Positions 25,716 through 35,022 of a DNA stretch of 64,000 nt are shown here, piece after piece (position 1 is the first letter of the stretch; the number at the start of each line of letters is the position of its first letter). The notes beneath the pieces are model-generated. The model saw only the letters and a program-made list of their open reading frames with translations, ran no database searches and was not told the DNA's origin. The position numbers and the translations under genes were made by a program. Source of the DNA: Dehalococcoidia bacterium (GTDB lineage Bacteria > Chloroflexota > Dehalococcoidia > UBA2979). The stretch is taken from contig JANQNP010000126.1 of NCBI GenBank assembly GCA_028279505.1, forward strand, positions 20,027 through 84,026, given 5' to 3'.

Positions 25716-26861
25716 ATGGCCACGAAGTTCGAGCAGCACCTCGAGGCCGCGGTGTCGCGCACCCTCGACGAGGCCGTGCGCGTCGCGGAGATCGCAGCGC
25801 CGACGTTCCAGGAGCAGGCGCGCGCCCGCTACGTGGAGGAGCGGTTCGCGGCGATCGGCGGTTGGGACGCGCTGACCCGCGATCGGATGGGGAACGTGGT
25901 GGCGGTGCGGAAAGGCGAGCGCGGGCGGGGGCGAGTGCTGGCGGCGGCGCACCTCGACACGGTGTTCCCGGACGCGGAGGTGTCGATCCGGAAGGCGCGC
26001 GGGAAGCTGCTGGGGCCAGGGATCGGGGACAACTCGCTGTCGGTCGCGACGGTGCTAGCGGTGGGCGAGGCGCTGCAGGCGGCACCGCCTCGGGGGGTGG
26101 GCGACATCCTGCTGGCGGCGAACGTGGGCGAAGAGGGGCGCGGCGACCTGCGGGGGATCCGGGCGATCTGCAAGAGCCACGCGGGGCAGTTCGACCGGGT
26201 GCTGGCGGTGGAGGGCCTTGCACGGGACCGGGTGCAGCTGGGGTTCGTGGGGAGCAACCGCTACGAGCTGACGGTGACGACGGAGGGCGGGCACTCGTGG
26301 GGCGCGTACGGGCGGCCGAACGCGATTCACCTGCTCGCGCAGGCGCTGGCGGCGCTGGATCCGGTCTATCCGCAGCCGGGGATCGAGCCAAAGACGACGA
26401 TGAGCGTGGGCATCATTCGCGGCGGTCGGTCGGTGAACACGATCGCGCCGGAGGCGACGGCGGAGATCGATCTGCGCTCGGAGGACCCGAACGCCCTCGA
26501 GGCGCTCGACGCGGCGATGAAGCGGACGGTGCGGGGGGCGGTGGATCCGAAGCAGGGGGAACTGACGATCAAGCGGATCGGGCGGCGGCCGGCGGGGAGC
26601 ATCAAGCGGAACGATCCGCTGGTGGAGGCGGTGATGAAGGCGCGCCGGGACAGCGGGCTGCCGGAGCCGGTGTTCAACAGCGGGAGCACGGACGCGAACC
26701 ATGCGATCGGCCTCGGGATCCCCGCGACGTGCGTGGGGGTGACGAACGGCGGGGAGGCGCACACGCCTCGGGAGTGGATCAGCACCGCGCCGGTGCGCGC
26801 CGGGCTGCCGTACGTGGGTCGGGCGATCGTGAACGCGGCGCGGCTCGGGCGGCGGCGCTAG
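25716..26861 (+). CDS. M20 family metallopeptidase
   Basis: A 381-residue M20/ArgE/DapE-like hydrolase. Metal ligands are visible in AAAHLDTVF, GIGDNSLSV, the catalytic and ligand Glu pair in NVGEEGRGDLRG, and the last His in GEAHTPREW. The lid domain includes GGHSWGAYGRPNAIH, as in peptidase T and carboxypeptidase G2-like enzymes. Cytoplasmic, probably an aminoacylase or di/tripeptidase. ATG 25716 has ACAGGAG eight bases upstream. Confidence 0.9.
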   Translation: MATKFEQHLEAAVSRTLDEAVRVAEIAAPTFQEQARARYVEERFAAIGGWDALTRDRMGNVVAVRKGERGRGRVLAAAHLDTVFPDAEVSIRKARGKLLGPGIGDNSLSVATVLAVGEALQAAPPRGVGDILLAANVGEEGRGDLRGIRAICKSHAGQFDRVLAVEGLARDRVQLGFVGSNRYELTVTTEGGHSWGAYGRPNAIHLLAQALAALDPVYPQPGIEPKTTMSVGIIRGGRSVNTIAPEATAEIDLRSEDPNALEALDAAMKRTVRGAVDPKQGELTIKRIGRRPAGSIKRNDPLVEAVMKARRDSGLPEPVFNSGSTDANHAIGLGIPATCVGVTNGGEAHTPREWISTAPVRAGLPYVGRAIVNAARLGRRR

Positions 26862-26932
26862 CGAGGACGGCCTTTCCTCGGGGGTTCGGGGGAGTTCGGG
26901 AAGTCCCGAGGCGGGGGCGGGGCGCGGGCTCG

Positions 26933-26938
26933 TATCCT
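26933..26938 (+). promoter_or_regulatory. Putative -10 box of lipoprotein gene, leaderless
   Basis: TATCCT, 7 bases before the ATG at 26946. Same geometry as the boxes at 5449, 9037, 19944 and 39316. Confidence 0.4.
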
Positions 26939-26945
26939 CGCGGGC

Positions 26946-28016
26946 ATGAAGACCTCGACCCGCCTCGCCCGTCTCGCCCTCCTGCTCAGTACCGCACTCC
27001 TCGTATTCGCCGTCGCCTGCGGCGGCGACTCCGACGACGCCGACGCGGAGACCGCATCGCCCACCTCGACGGTTGAGTCGAGCACGGAGACGGCGACGCC
27101 GCGTCACGACGACAGCGGCGGCGATGGCGGCGACGACGACCGCAACGACGGGCCGTCGGACCGGAACAGCGATGGTGGCTCGGCGGACGACCTCCGGCGG
27201 GACGTGACGGCGATGCTGGAGGCGGCGTTCGGCGAGGAGCTGGACGTCGCGACGTTCGCGGAGCACTTCCCGGAGGAGTGCCCCGCTGACCTGGGCGAGC
27301 TGGCGATTGGTCTGGCGTTCGCGCAGGCCTTCCTCGGGGAGGAGTCCGTCGAGTTCGAGGTCACGGACATCGAGTTCATCGACGATGACCGGGCACTGGT
27401 GACGGTGGCCGGCTCTGGTGGGCTCTTCGATCTGGCGGACAGCCTCCCCAGCGAGGAGTCGCCGGAGCTGTTCGTCCTGCAGGACGGCGTCTGGCGGAGC
27501 ACCAGCGACTGCGCGGCGTTCGACGAGGAGCGCGAGGCGCTCGGCCTGAGCACGACGACGTCCGACGACGGGGACCTCGATGGGGACTTCAGCTTCGGGC
27601 CGGAGTTCGGTCCGCCGGTGGCGGCGTCGGTCGGTCAGGAGCTACCGGTCGGGGAGCTGGTGGTGACGATCACCGGGGCGTCGCTGTCCTCGGAGGCGCC
27701 GGACGCCTTCAGCGATCCGCCGCAGGGCGTGTACGTGGTGGTGGACTTCACGTTCGCGAACGACGGGCAGGAGCCGACGAGCCCGTGGTGGGCGCTGGAC
27801 ATGCAGCTGTTCGACGACCAGGACCGGACGTGGGACCACGCGGGCCTGCCGTTCGACGACGTGGGGCCGGGGTTCTCCGGGGAGTTCCAGGTGGCGTGGG
27901 ATGTGCCGCCGGACGCGACGGGGTTCCGGGTGATCGTGAGCGCGGATGCGTTCGTCGACCTGCCGCTGCCGGATGACTTTGCGCCGTGGGAGGTCCCGCT
28001 CGGGGACGTCGAGTAG
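26946..28016 (+). CDS. Lipoprotein with acidic linker and DUF4352-like C-terminal domain
   Basis: A 356-residue lipoprotein with lipobox FAVAC (Cys25). Residues ~26-80 are a Thr/Ser then Asp/Gly/Asn-rich spacer; 82-175 form a small alpha/beta domain; 200-356 resemble DUF4352 (telokin-like Ig fold): LVVTITGASLSS, then GVYVVVDFTFANDGQEP and FSGEFQVAWDVPP. Probably anchored on the outer face of the membrane. The function is unknown. Confidence 0.75.
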   Translation: MKTSTRLARLALLLSTALLVFAVACGGDSDDADAETASPTSTVESSTETATPRHDDSGGDGGDDDRNDGPSDRNSDGGSADDLRRDVTAMLEAAFGEELDVATFAEHFPEECPADLGELAIGLAFAQAFLGEESVEFEVTDIEFIDDDRALVTVAGSGGLFDLADSLPSEESPELFVLQDGVWRSTSDCAAFDEEREALGLSTTTSDDGDLDGDFSFGPEFGPPVAASVGQELPVGELVVTITGASLSSEAPDAFSDPPQGVYVVVDFTFANDGQEPTSPWWALDMQLFDDQDRTWDHAGLPFDDVGPGFSGEFQVAWDVPPDATGFRVIVSADAFVDLPLPDDFAPWEVPLGDVE

Positions 28017-28064
28017 CGCCAGCAGGTCACGCGGCAGCGGGCGCGCCGGATCGACGGACGAGCC

Positions 28065-28979
28065 TCAGTCGGTCGATTCGCCCTGGAGGAAGCGCTCGAC
28101 GTCGCGGAGTAGCTCGTCGGGCGAGGGGAGCTCGTCCGAGCCGGTGGCGTCGGGGACGCCGCCGGTCATCTGCTCGACGATCGACTCGTAGCTGTCCTCG
28201 AGCTCGTGGACGGCCTGACGGAGGTCGTCTGACTTCTCCATCTCCTCGGAGGCACGGACACCGAGCTGGTCGGCGGCCTCCTGGAAGTCGTCGACGGGAG
28301 TGGTGGTGCCGGCGAGGCGGTCGAGGGACCTCGTGAGGGCGACCATGCCGTATGGGTTGGGGACGACGCCGAGGTAGTTCGGCACGACCGCGGTGAGTCC
28401 GGCGGCGGAGCCGCCGGCGTTGGAGTGGAGCGCGCTGAGCACGCCGCCGAAGTCCACGGGGCCTCGGTAGGCGGTCTGGTTCACGGTGAGTTCGAGCTTC
28501 GAGGCGAGTTCCTCGTTGGCGCCGCTGAGGCGGAGGACGATGGGGCGGGTGTGGGGGACGGCGGCGGGCCAGGTGCGGAGGATGACGACATCCTCGATGG
28601 CGTGTTGGGTGACGAAGCCGTGGAGCGCCTCGGCGAAGACCTGCCAGCGGAGGTGGGGCTCGATGCCGGAGAGGACGATGACGTCGCGGTCGGCGACGCC
28701 GGCCTTGAGGAGGCGGAGCTCGTTCTTCGGCCAGTCGATGATGCGCTGATCGTCCTCGGGGCGGACGGAGGGCGGGACGACGGTGAAGTCGTAGAAGGCG
28801 TCGGGGTCGACTTCGGCGACGATCTCGGCGTCGTGGTGCTGGGCGTACTGGGCGAGGGTGGCGGCGGCGGTGGAGTTGAAGCCGTTCCGGCGGACGAAGG
28901 TGGCGACGAGCAGGGGCGCGCGCAGGTCCTCGAGCTCTCGATGGAGACGCAGGGTCGGTCGGTCCATCACGACGGGCAT
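28065..28979 (-). CDS. PAC2 family protein
   Basis: A 304-residue protein matching the PAC2 (proteasome-assembly-chaperone-like) family of Actinobacteria, Chloroflexota and Archaea: FVRRNGFNSTAAATLAQYAQ, an ATP-grasp-like central part with IVLSGIEPHLRWQVF, and VPNYLGVVPNPYGMVALTRSL. The C-terminal ~70 residues are acidic and helical. Bacterial PAC2 function is unresolved, and no proteasome genes are visible in the window. ATG 28979 sits directly on GGAGG; the in-frame ATG at 28967 is an alternative start. Confidence 0.82.
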   Translation of the reverse strand: MPVVMDRPTLRLHRELEDLRAPLLVATFVRRNGFNSTAAATLAQYAQHHDAEIVAEVDPDAFYDFTVVPPSVRPEDDQRIIDWPKNELRLLKAGVADRDVIVLSGIEPHLRWQVFAEALHGFVTQHAIEDVVILRTWPAAVPHTRPIVLRLSGANEELASKLELTVNQTAYRGPVDFGGVLSALHSNAGGSAAGLTAVVPNYLGVVPNPYGMVALTRSLDRLAGTTTPVDDFQEAADQLGVRASEEMEKSDDLRQAVHELEDSYESIVEQMTGGVPDATGSDELPSPDELLRDVERFLQGESTD

Positions 28980-29096
28980 CCTCCGGGCGACCGACTGATG
29001 GTCGCGCCAGTTCGCACGTTAACCCTTGATCACGCGAGACGCTCGCGCGTCGGTACTTCCCCGGGGCGTCCTTGTGAGTGTGGGAGCGCCGGCGGG

Positions 29097-30500
29097 CTAG
29101 TCGATCTGGTTGATCCGGGTCCAGCGCATCAGGGTGACAGCGACGATGAGCACGCCGACCGCGGTGCCGCCGAAGGCGACCTGCGCACCGACGGCGTCGG
29201 CGGCGAGGCCGACGGCGAAGGTGCCGAAGCTGGTGAGGCCCCAGCTCAGGGTGTAGACGCTGGAGACGCGCCCTCGGTAGCCGTCTGTGGTGTAGGCCTG
29301 GATCAGGACGCTGGAGACGGCGAAGCGGGCGGTCTGGCCGAAGCCGACGATGACGAAGAAGAAGGCCGAGAGCCAGAACATGGTGGAGGCGGAGAAGGCG
29401 AGGAGGGCGGCGCCCATGATGACGGAGGCCCACATCATCATCTGAGCGCGGCGGCGGTTGGGGAGCGAGGCGATCAGGAGCGAGCCGGCGAGCGAGCCGA
29501 TGCCGGAGATGCTGAGGAGGGTGCCTACCTCGAGCGCCCCGCCGTCGAGGACATCGTCGACGAAGCCGGGGAGGAGGAAGAAGTAGGGCATGGCGACGAC
29601 CTCGAGGACGAGGTTGACGGCGAGGACGAGGGAGACGTCGCGGTTCCCTCGGATGTAGCGCAGGCCGTCGGCGACATCGGCGAGGGCGCCGCGCATGGTT
29701 CGGGGGGCGTCGCTGCGGACGTCGCCGGCCCTCGAGACGGGGAAGAGGAAGGCGATGGCGGCGAGGTACATGGCGCCCATGAAGATGTAGACGTACTCGG
29801 CACCCTCGACGCCGCGGCCGCCGCCGACGGCGGCGACGAGCCAGCCGGCGAGGCCCGGCATGGCGAGGCGGGCGGTGTTCATGCCGGCGGTGGAGAGCGC
29901 GGTGGCGTTCATCAGGCGGACGGGGCCGACGATCTCGGGGGTCATGGCCTGGCGCGCGGGGAGCATCAGCGACATGGCGGTGCCCTGGACGACGGCGGCG
30001 ATCATCAGGTGGACGACGGCGATGTCACCGGTGATCACGAGGACGGCGATGGCGAACGAGTTGACGCCGTTCACGAACTGGCCGGCCTGGACGACCCACT
30101 TCTTCTGGGGGACGAGGTCGGCGAGGACGCCGCCGGGCAGCGAGAAGATGATCTGGGGGATAGCGGTGGCGAGGGTGATGCCGCCGAGGAGCGCATAGCT
30201 GCCGGTGAGCTGGAAGACCATCCAGCCGCGGATGAACAGCTGCATGTTCATGGCGGTGAAGTGGCCCATGAGCGAGGAGAAGAACCAGCGGTACTGCGGG
30301 TCCTTCAGCGACTCGAAGGTGCGGAGGTCGAAGCGGCCGCCGCGCCTCCTCGGGGGGATCGGGGCGCCCGCGGACGCGGCGCGCTGGTCGCCAACCCTCG
30401 GAACGACCGGGGCGGCGGCGGGATCGGCGTGCGGGCGTTGGCGGGTAGCCACGGGCCAGCCTGTCTTGCTGCGGTGCCGCGGCCGGGCGCGCGGTCGCAT
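29097..30500 (-). CDS. MFS transporter (EntS/MFS_3-like)
   Basis: A 467-residue protein with about 12 membrane helices after a ~60-residue Arg/Pro-rich cytoplasmic N-terminus, which may be partly an overlong start. PGGVLADLVPQKK resembles MFS motif A, and SVLIQAYTTDGYRGRVSSVYTL is typical of the EntS-like (MFS_3) group, which exports siderophores, macrolides and other small molecules. It follows the dipeptidase gene by 9 bases. The substrate is unknown. Confidence 0.86.
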   Translation of the reverse strand: MRPRARPRHRSKTGWPVATRQRPHADPAAAPVVPRVGDQRAASAGAPIPPRRRGGRFDLRTFESLKDPQYRWFFSSLMGHFTAMNMQLFIRGWMVFQLTGSYALLGGITLATAIPQIIFSLPGGVLADLVPQKKWVVQAGQFVNGVNSFAIAVLVITGDIAVVHLMIAAVVQGTAMSLMLPARQAMTPEIVGPVRLMNATALSTAGMNTARLAMPGLAGWLVAAVGGGRGVEGAEYVYIFMGAMYLAAIAFLFPVSRAGDVRSDAPRTMRGALADVADGLRYIRGNRDVSLVLAVNLVLEVVAMPYFFLLPGFVDDVLDGGALEVGTLLSISGIGSLAGSLLIASLPNRRRAQMMMWASVIMGAALLAFSASTMFWLSAFFFVIVGFGQTARFAVSSVLIQAYTTDGYRGRVSSVYTLSWGLTSFGTFAVGLAADAVGAQVAFGGTAVGVLIVAVTLMRWTRINQID

Positions 30501-30509
30501 CGGGCGACG

Positions 30510-31529
30510 TTAGTCGACCGGAGCGGCTGCCTCCACCACGCGCTCGAAGAGGCGGACGAAGGATCCGCCGAGAACGAGGGTGACGTCGTCCTCGGAGAGA
30601 CCGCGCGCGGCGAGGCCGGCTTCGAGGTCGTCGAACTGCTCGAAACGGGTCATGACGGGGCGGTAGTTGCCATCCATGTCGGTGCCGATGCCGACGTGCT
30701 CGGCGCCGAGGAGGTCGACCATGCGGGCGATCTCGTCGAGGTAGCCGTCGAAGCTCTGGAGAACGAAACCGGAGGGCCAGACACCGATGACGCCGCCGGC
30801 AGCGGCGACGGCGCGCGCGTGTTCCTCGGAGAGGAGTCTCGGGTGCGATTCGCTGGTGGCCGGGATGAGGTGGCTGTGGGAGATCATGACCGGGGCGGTC
30901 GAACGGGCGAGTGCGGGCTCGACGACCGACCAGGGGGCGTGGGCAAGGTCGACGATCATGCCGAGGCGGTTCATCTCCCCGATGACGTCGCCGCCGAAGG
31001 GGGTGAGGCCGCCGTGGACCGGCGGCTCAGTCTGGATGTCGCCGAGCTCGTTCACGCGGTAGTGGACGAGCTGGATGGTGCGGACGCCGGCCTCGTACGC
31101 CTCGGCGACGCGGGTGAGGTCGCGCTCGAGGAAGTCGCCGCCCTCGCAGGCGAGAAGGACGCCGAGTTCGGCGGCGGCGGAGGTAGCTTCAACGTCCTCG
31201 GGAGCGAGGATCGCGCGGACACCGGGGCGGGCGACGATCTCATGGAGGCCGGCGAGCTGGCGCTGGTGATCCTCGAAGGCTTCGCCGGGGGCGAAGTCGC
31301 GGACGGCGGACATGCCGGCCTCGGTGGGTCGGAGCACGCGCATGTCGGCGACGGTGGCGAAGCTGGCGGCGGTGACGCGGCCGGCGCGAAGCGAGGTGAG
31401 GGCGCCCTCGATGTCTGGACCGCGCGCCGGGTCGCCGCCGCCGAGGCCGTGCAGGAAGCAGCGGCCGGGGTGGGCGTGGAGGTCGATGCGCGGGCGCGCG
31501 GGGGTGCGGGTCTCCTCGGGCGGGGGCAT
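30510..31529 (-). CDS. Membrane dipeptidase family (M19) hydrolase
   Basis: A 339-residue M19 (renal dipeptidase-like) enzyme. Zinc ligands are recognisable in DLHAHPG (two His), Glu in LACEGGDFL, and His in VDLAHAPW and MISHSH; the substrate-binding Asp is in GIGTDMDGN. HYRVNELGD matches the family's HxxxNxxG/D segment. No signal peptide or lipobox, so a cytoplasmic place is likely. Substrates may be dipeptides or beta-lactams. It overlaps the upstream gene stop by one base (TAATG). Confidence 0.9.
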   Translation of the reverse strand: MPPPEETRTPARPRIDLHAHPGRCFLHGLGGGDPARGPDIEGALTSLRAGRVTAASFATVADMRVLRPTEAGMSAVRDFAPGEAFEDHQRQLAGLHEIVARPGVRAILAPEDVEATSAAAELGVLLACEGGDFLERDLTRVAEAYEAGVRTIQLVHYRVNELGDIQTEPPVHGGLTPFGGDVIGEMNRLGMIVDLAHAPWSVVEPALARSTAPVMISHSHLIPATSESHPRLLSEEHARAVAAAGGVIGVWPSGFVLQSFDGYLDEIARMVDLLGAEHVGIGTDMDGNYRPVMTRFEQFDDLEAGLAARGLSEDDVTLVLGGSFVRLFERVVEAAAPVD

Positions 31530-34177
31530 TACTCGACCCAGATGTTGATCACCTCGAACTCCTGGTCGGCGATGTCCTGGACGTAGGTGAAGATGCCGTA
31601 GCTGTACTGGTTGTCGGCGAAGTTGTCGCTGTCGAGGTCACCGACCTCGACGGAGTAGGTGGTCTGGGCGCCGCTGGAGACGGTGAGGCTGGCCTCGGCG
31701 CCGTAGCCGGCGGTGTAGCCGGCGAGACCGCCGCCGCCGGTGACCTCGACCTCCTTCTCGTACTCGATGCCGAGGCTGCCGCCGAGACTGACCTCGGTGG
31801 AGACGGCGATCTCGAGACCGCTGCTGCCGCCGCCCTGGCCGACGGAGATGGGGCCGTTCTCGAGGCCGCCGTACTGGCTGAGCAGCGAGTTCTTGCGGCC
31901 CTCGCTCGGGTAGCTGCCGATGTCGCCGACCGTGTGGTCGAAGATCCGGTCGTCGATCTGGATCGAGGACTCGATCACGTTGGCGTTGTAGAACTCGCGA
32001 TCGACCTTGAGGATGATCGGCTCGCGCGGCAGCGAGACGATCACCGTGGTGCCGACGAGGTCCGGATCGGGGTGTGAGAGGACCTGGTAGGTGTAGCGGT
32101 CGTAGGGGATGGTCGTGAAGACGACGCCGTCCTCGAGCGACCCGGTGGTGAAGGTCCGCGACTTCTCGACGGTGTAGGACGCGCCGGCGGACGCGGATGC
32201 CGTGGCGGTGACGCTCTTTCGGAGCGAGCCGCCGATGCCCGCGGTGAGCGGGCTGCCCTGGACTTCGAAGCCGGTGTGGATGCCGGCCTTCACGGTCACC
32301 GTGAGGGAGGCGTCGACGGTATTGGTCTCGCCCTGGCCGAAGGTGGTGAAGCACTCGCCGAGGTTCTGGCCGATGCCCTCGGCGCAGGGGGCGGCGGCGA
32401 GGGCGGCGACGACAAGGGGCTCGGTGAAGACGAGCTGGTACTCACCGTCCGAGTACTTGAGGGCGGGGCTGTCGGTGTCGACGTTGATCGGCAGGACGAT
32501 CGACTCGGGGCGGTCCTGGGTGTTGAAGCGGCTGGGGACCTCGATGGTGGTCAGCTCGGCGAAGCCGACGGTTTCGATCGCGGAGAGGCCCCAGACGTGG
32601 AGGTCTGGCTGCCACTGCGTGTAGACCGCGAGGTTCTCGCGGCCGTCGCCGGTGATGTCGCCCGTGGCGATGGTGGTGGTGGCGGAGCTGATGTAGGCGC
32701 CGGCGTCCGAGCCGCGGTCGACGAAGACTTCGTCCGGCAGTTCGTGGATGAGGGTCAGATCGGCGGACTCGCCGAGATCCTCGTAGACGCGGACGTTGGC
32801 GTGGAGCTCGTCGAGGCCGTCGCCATCGAGATCGAAGGCGCCGACGTGGAGGAAGCGGAGGCGCCACGGGCCGAACCCGGGGCAGTTGCTGAAGAAGGCG
32901 TTGAAGGTGTCGGTGTCGAGTGCGGCGAGGTCCTGTTCGAGGTCGTCGCGGACGGTGATGAAGGCGTCGTAGGGCTCGCAGCCGGTGTGGAACTCCTCGA
33001 GGCCGCCGAGGACGATCTCGTCGAGGCCGTCACCGTCGACGTCGCCGAGGTCGACATCGGAGACGACCGCGGTGACGACCTGGCCGTCGCGGCCCTGGAC
33101 GGGGCCTTCCTCGAGTAGTGCGAAATCCTCGATGGCGTCGTCGTAGAGATAGAAGGTGGAGGCACCGGCGATGCGGCCGTTGAAGTCGGTCGAGAGCTCG
33201 TTGACGACGACGGCGAGCTCGGCGGGGTTGTCGTAGTCGAGGTTGCCGGCGACGAGCTCGAGGGTGATGGAGGTGCGGTCCTCGAAGGAGACGCCGTAGG
33301 TCTGGGTGAGCGCGTCATCCACGGCGTAGTCGTTGGCGGCGTCGAGGAAGCGGAGTTCGGCGCCTTCCTCGAAGCCGACGCCGAGCGCGATCTGGGCGGT
33401 GCCGTCGCCGTTGAAGTCGGCGGCGACGACCGCGAGATCGCGGATGTCGTCGCCGTCGCCGAGGGTGAAGTCGGTGGTGGCGAAGGCGCCCTCGAGGTCG
33501 TCGATGACGCGGAGGCGGAGGACGCGGTCGGCGGCGGAGGTGTCGACGAAGGCGACGATCGCCTCCTCGAAGCCGTCGCGGTCGACGTCGCCGGCGGCGA
33601 CGGCGCGGAGCTGGCGGGTGTCGTCGCTGTCGCCGTTGCGGGCGCCGGGGGTGGTGGCCCACAGGTTCGCCTCCGGCTCGAAGGCCTGGAGGACCGAGGT
33701 GGTGCCCGGATTGATCTCGCCGTCGCCATCGATCTGGACGCCGAGCTGCTCGATCAGGGTGAGCGGCGTGTTCTCGCCTACCTCGAAGCCAACGAGGAGG
33801 AGTTCGTCGGTCTTGTTGAGGCCGCTCTCGTCGGAGCCCTCGGCGCTGTCGCCGAAGGAGGGGGAGGAGCCGAGCGGGCTGTAGCTGTCGGGAAGCGGCT
33901 CGCTGTCGGGGTCGACGCGGTCGCTGGCGGTGGTGTCGACGCCGAGGCCGGTGAGGGACTGCTCGACGTCGGCAGGGGGTGCGGCGCCGCCGGCGCCGGA
34001 GGTGGGGGTCGCCTCGGCGGTTGCTTCGGGCGTGGCGGTGGGGGTCTCGTCATCACGGTCGGCGGGGACGGAGTCGCCGTCGGATCCGCTGAGGAGGGCG
34101 AAGAGCAGGGCGGCGATGACCGCGACGGCGATGACGCCGCCGCCGATCACGAACCGGCGATCGACTGTTTCAGGCAT
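31529..34177 (-). CDS. Surface protein with FG-GAP/calcium-site repeats and beta-rich C-terminal domain
   Basis: An 882-residue protein. A membrane anchor (about 8-30) is followed by a Thr/Pro/Ala-rich linker (44-63). Residues ~185-520 hold FG-GAP-like propeller units with calcium-site motifs at about 197-205 (DVDRDGFEE), 254-259 (DFNGDG), 379-387 (DVDGDGLDE), 449-457 and 507-513. Residues 618-680 and 787-845 are strands in which Thr/Ser alternate with other residues (VTATASASAGASYTV), a pattern seen in amphipathic beta-hairpins. The protein would be exposed outside the cell. No catalytic motif is recognised. The stop overlaps the dipeptidase start. Confidence 0.72.
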   Translation of the reverse strand: MPETVDRRFVIGGGVIAVAVIAALLFALLSGSDGDSVPADRDDETPTATPEATAEATPTSGAGGAAPPADVEQSLTGLGVDTTASDRVDPDSEPLPDSYSPLGSSPSFGDSAEGSDESGLNKTDELLLVGFEVGENTPLTLIEQLGVQIDGDGEINPGTTSVLQAFEPEANLWATTPGARNGDSDDTRQLRAVAAGDVDRDGFEEAIVAFVDTSAADRVLRLRVIDDLEGAFATTDFTLGDGDDIRDLAVVAADFNGDGTAQIALGVGFEEGAELRFLDAANDYAVDDALTQTYGVSFEDRTSITLELVAGNLDYDNPAELAVVVNELSTDFNGRIAGASTFYLYDDAIEDFALLEEGPVQGRDGQVVTAVVSDVDLGDVDGDGLDEIVLGGLEEFHTGCEPYDAFITVRDDLEQDLAALDTDTFNAFFSNCPGFGPWRLRFLHVGAFDLDGDGLDELHANVRVYEDLGESADLTLIHELPDEVFVDRGSDAGAYISSATTTIATGDITGDGRENLAVYTQWQPDLHVWGLSAIETVGFAELTTIEVPSRFNTQDRPESIVLPINVDTDSPALKYSDGEYQLVFTEPLVVAALAAAPCAEGIGQNLGECFTTFGQGETNTVDASLTVTVKAGIHTGFEVQGSPLTAGIGGSLRKSVTATASASAGASYTVEKSRTFTTGSLEDGVVFTTIPYDRYTYQVLSHPDPDLVGTTVIVSLPREPIILKVDREFYNANVIESSIQIDDRIFDHTVGDIGSYPSEGRKNSLLSQYGGLENGPISVGQGGGSSGLEIAVSTEVSLGGSLGIEYEKEVEVTGGGGLAGYTAGYGAEASLTVSSGAQTTYSVEVGDLDSDNFADNQYSYGIFTYVQDIADQEFEVINIWVE

Positions 34178-34375
34178 GCGGCTCCGCTCTTCGGGTGCTC
34201 AGACGGTTCGTGATGCCTCGATGGTTTGCTCGGGCATCGGTGCCCGACGCTTCCGGGGATATCGCGAGCACTTCGAACGCTATCGCAGGCAACCTGTCTT
34301 CAGGCTCCCAGCGACCCGCCGCAAAGCGATCGGTCGTGCGGCGTCCCGACCGGCGCGGCGGTGGATCGGCGATTA

Positions 34376-34402
34376 CTAGTGGGTGCCGTGTCCTAGTGGG
34401 TG
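34376..34402. repeat. Short direct repeat at the DinB gene 3' end
   Basis: CTAGTGGGTGCC occurs twice, 15 bases apart. The second copy contains the DinB stop codon (as CTA on this strand). It looks like a small local duplication of the gene end. The surrounding gap (34178-34392) holds no other feature I can support. Confidence 0.6.
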
Positions 34403-34917
34403 CCCTGGGCGGCCATGACGGTGGGCATGCCCTGCATGCCTCGGAGGGTGTTGATCTCGCCGCGGTGGCCGTTGAAGTGGCCCATCATGTGGAGCGAGAT
34501 GGCCTCACCGACGCTCTCGGTGCCGTTGCGGGCGGGAATCTCGCGCTCGAGTTCCTCGTCGCTCGCGTTCGACAGGAAGTCGACGGTGCGCTGGAACACG
34601 GCCTCCTGGTAGTCGTGGAAGGCCTGCATGTCGGTGATGTGGATCTGCTGCGCGTCGTCGTCCGACATGTTGGTGCCGAAGCCGTCGAAGGGGAGGCCGG
34701 TCTTGGAGGCCCACTCCTCGCTCCAGACGGGGTCCTGGCCAGTGATCCGGGCCATCATCAGGTCTTCGATGCGGGAGGTGTGCCAGAGGCACCAGGCGAT
34801 GGAGTGACTGCCCTCCGGCGGGACGAAGTGGAGCTGCTCGTCGGTGCCGTTCCGCGCGTCGCGGAGGGCGTTGTGGGTGAAGTCGAGGCTGCGCTGGATG
34901 AAGGCGACGGTGCTCAT
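34393..34917 (-). CDS. DinB family protein (DinB_2-like)
   Basis: A 174-residue four-helix-bundle protein. Candidate metal ligands are His in CLWHTSRIEDLMM and two His in MMGHFNGHRGEI, the spacing typical of DinB/YfiT-like proteins. Such proteins are often thiol-dependent transferases (mycothiol or bacillithiol partners), but this member's reaction is unknown. GAGGA precedes the ATG by a few bases. Confidence 0.85.
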   Translation of the reverse strand: MSTVAFIQRSLDFTHNALRDARNGTDEQLHFVPPEGSHSIAWCLWHTSRIEDLMMARITGQDPVWSEEWASKTGLPFDGFGTNMSDDDAQQIHITDMQAFHDYQEAVFQRTVDFLSNASDEELEREIPARNGTESVGEAISLHMMGHFNGHRGEINTLRGMQGMPTVMAAQGTH

Positions 34918-35022
34918 GGATCCTCCTCGGCGGGTGGGCTTCAGGCTGGAGCTGCGGGGGCGATGCTACCTCGGTCCGGGTGTGGGCGGGGCGTGGTCAC
35001 GCCAGGGGCGCTACTAGCGTCG

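Noticed and set aside
28425..31586. A 1053-codon open frame on the + strand
   Set aside because: It is antisense to the PAC2, MFS and dipeptidase genes and is very rich in Asp, Gly, Glu and Ala without any domain; a by-product of GC-rich codon bias.
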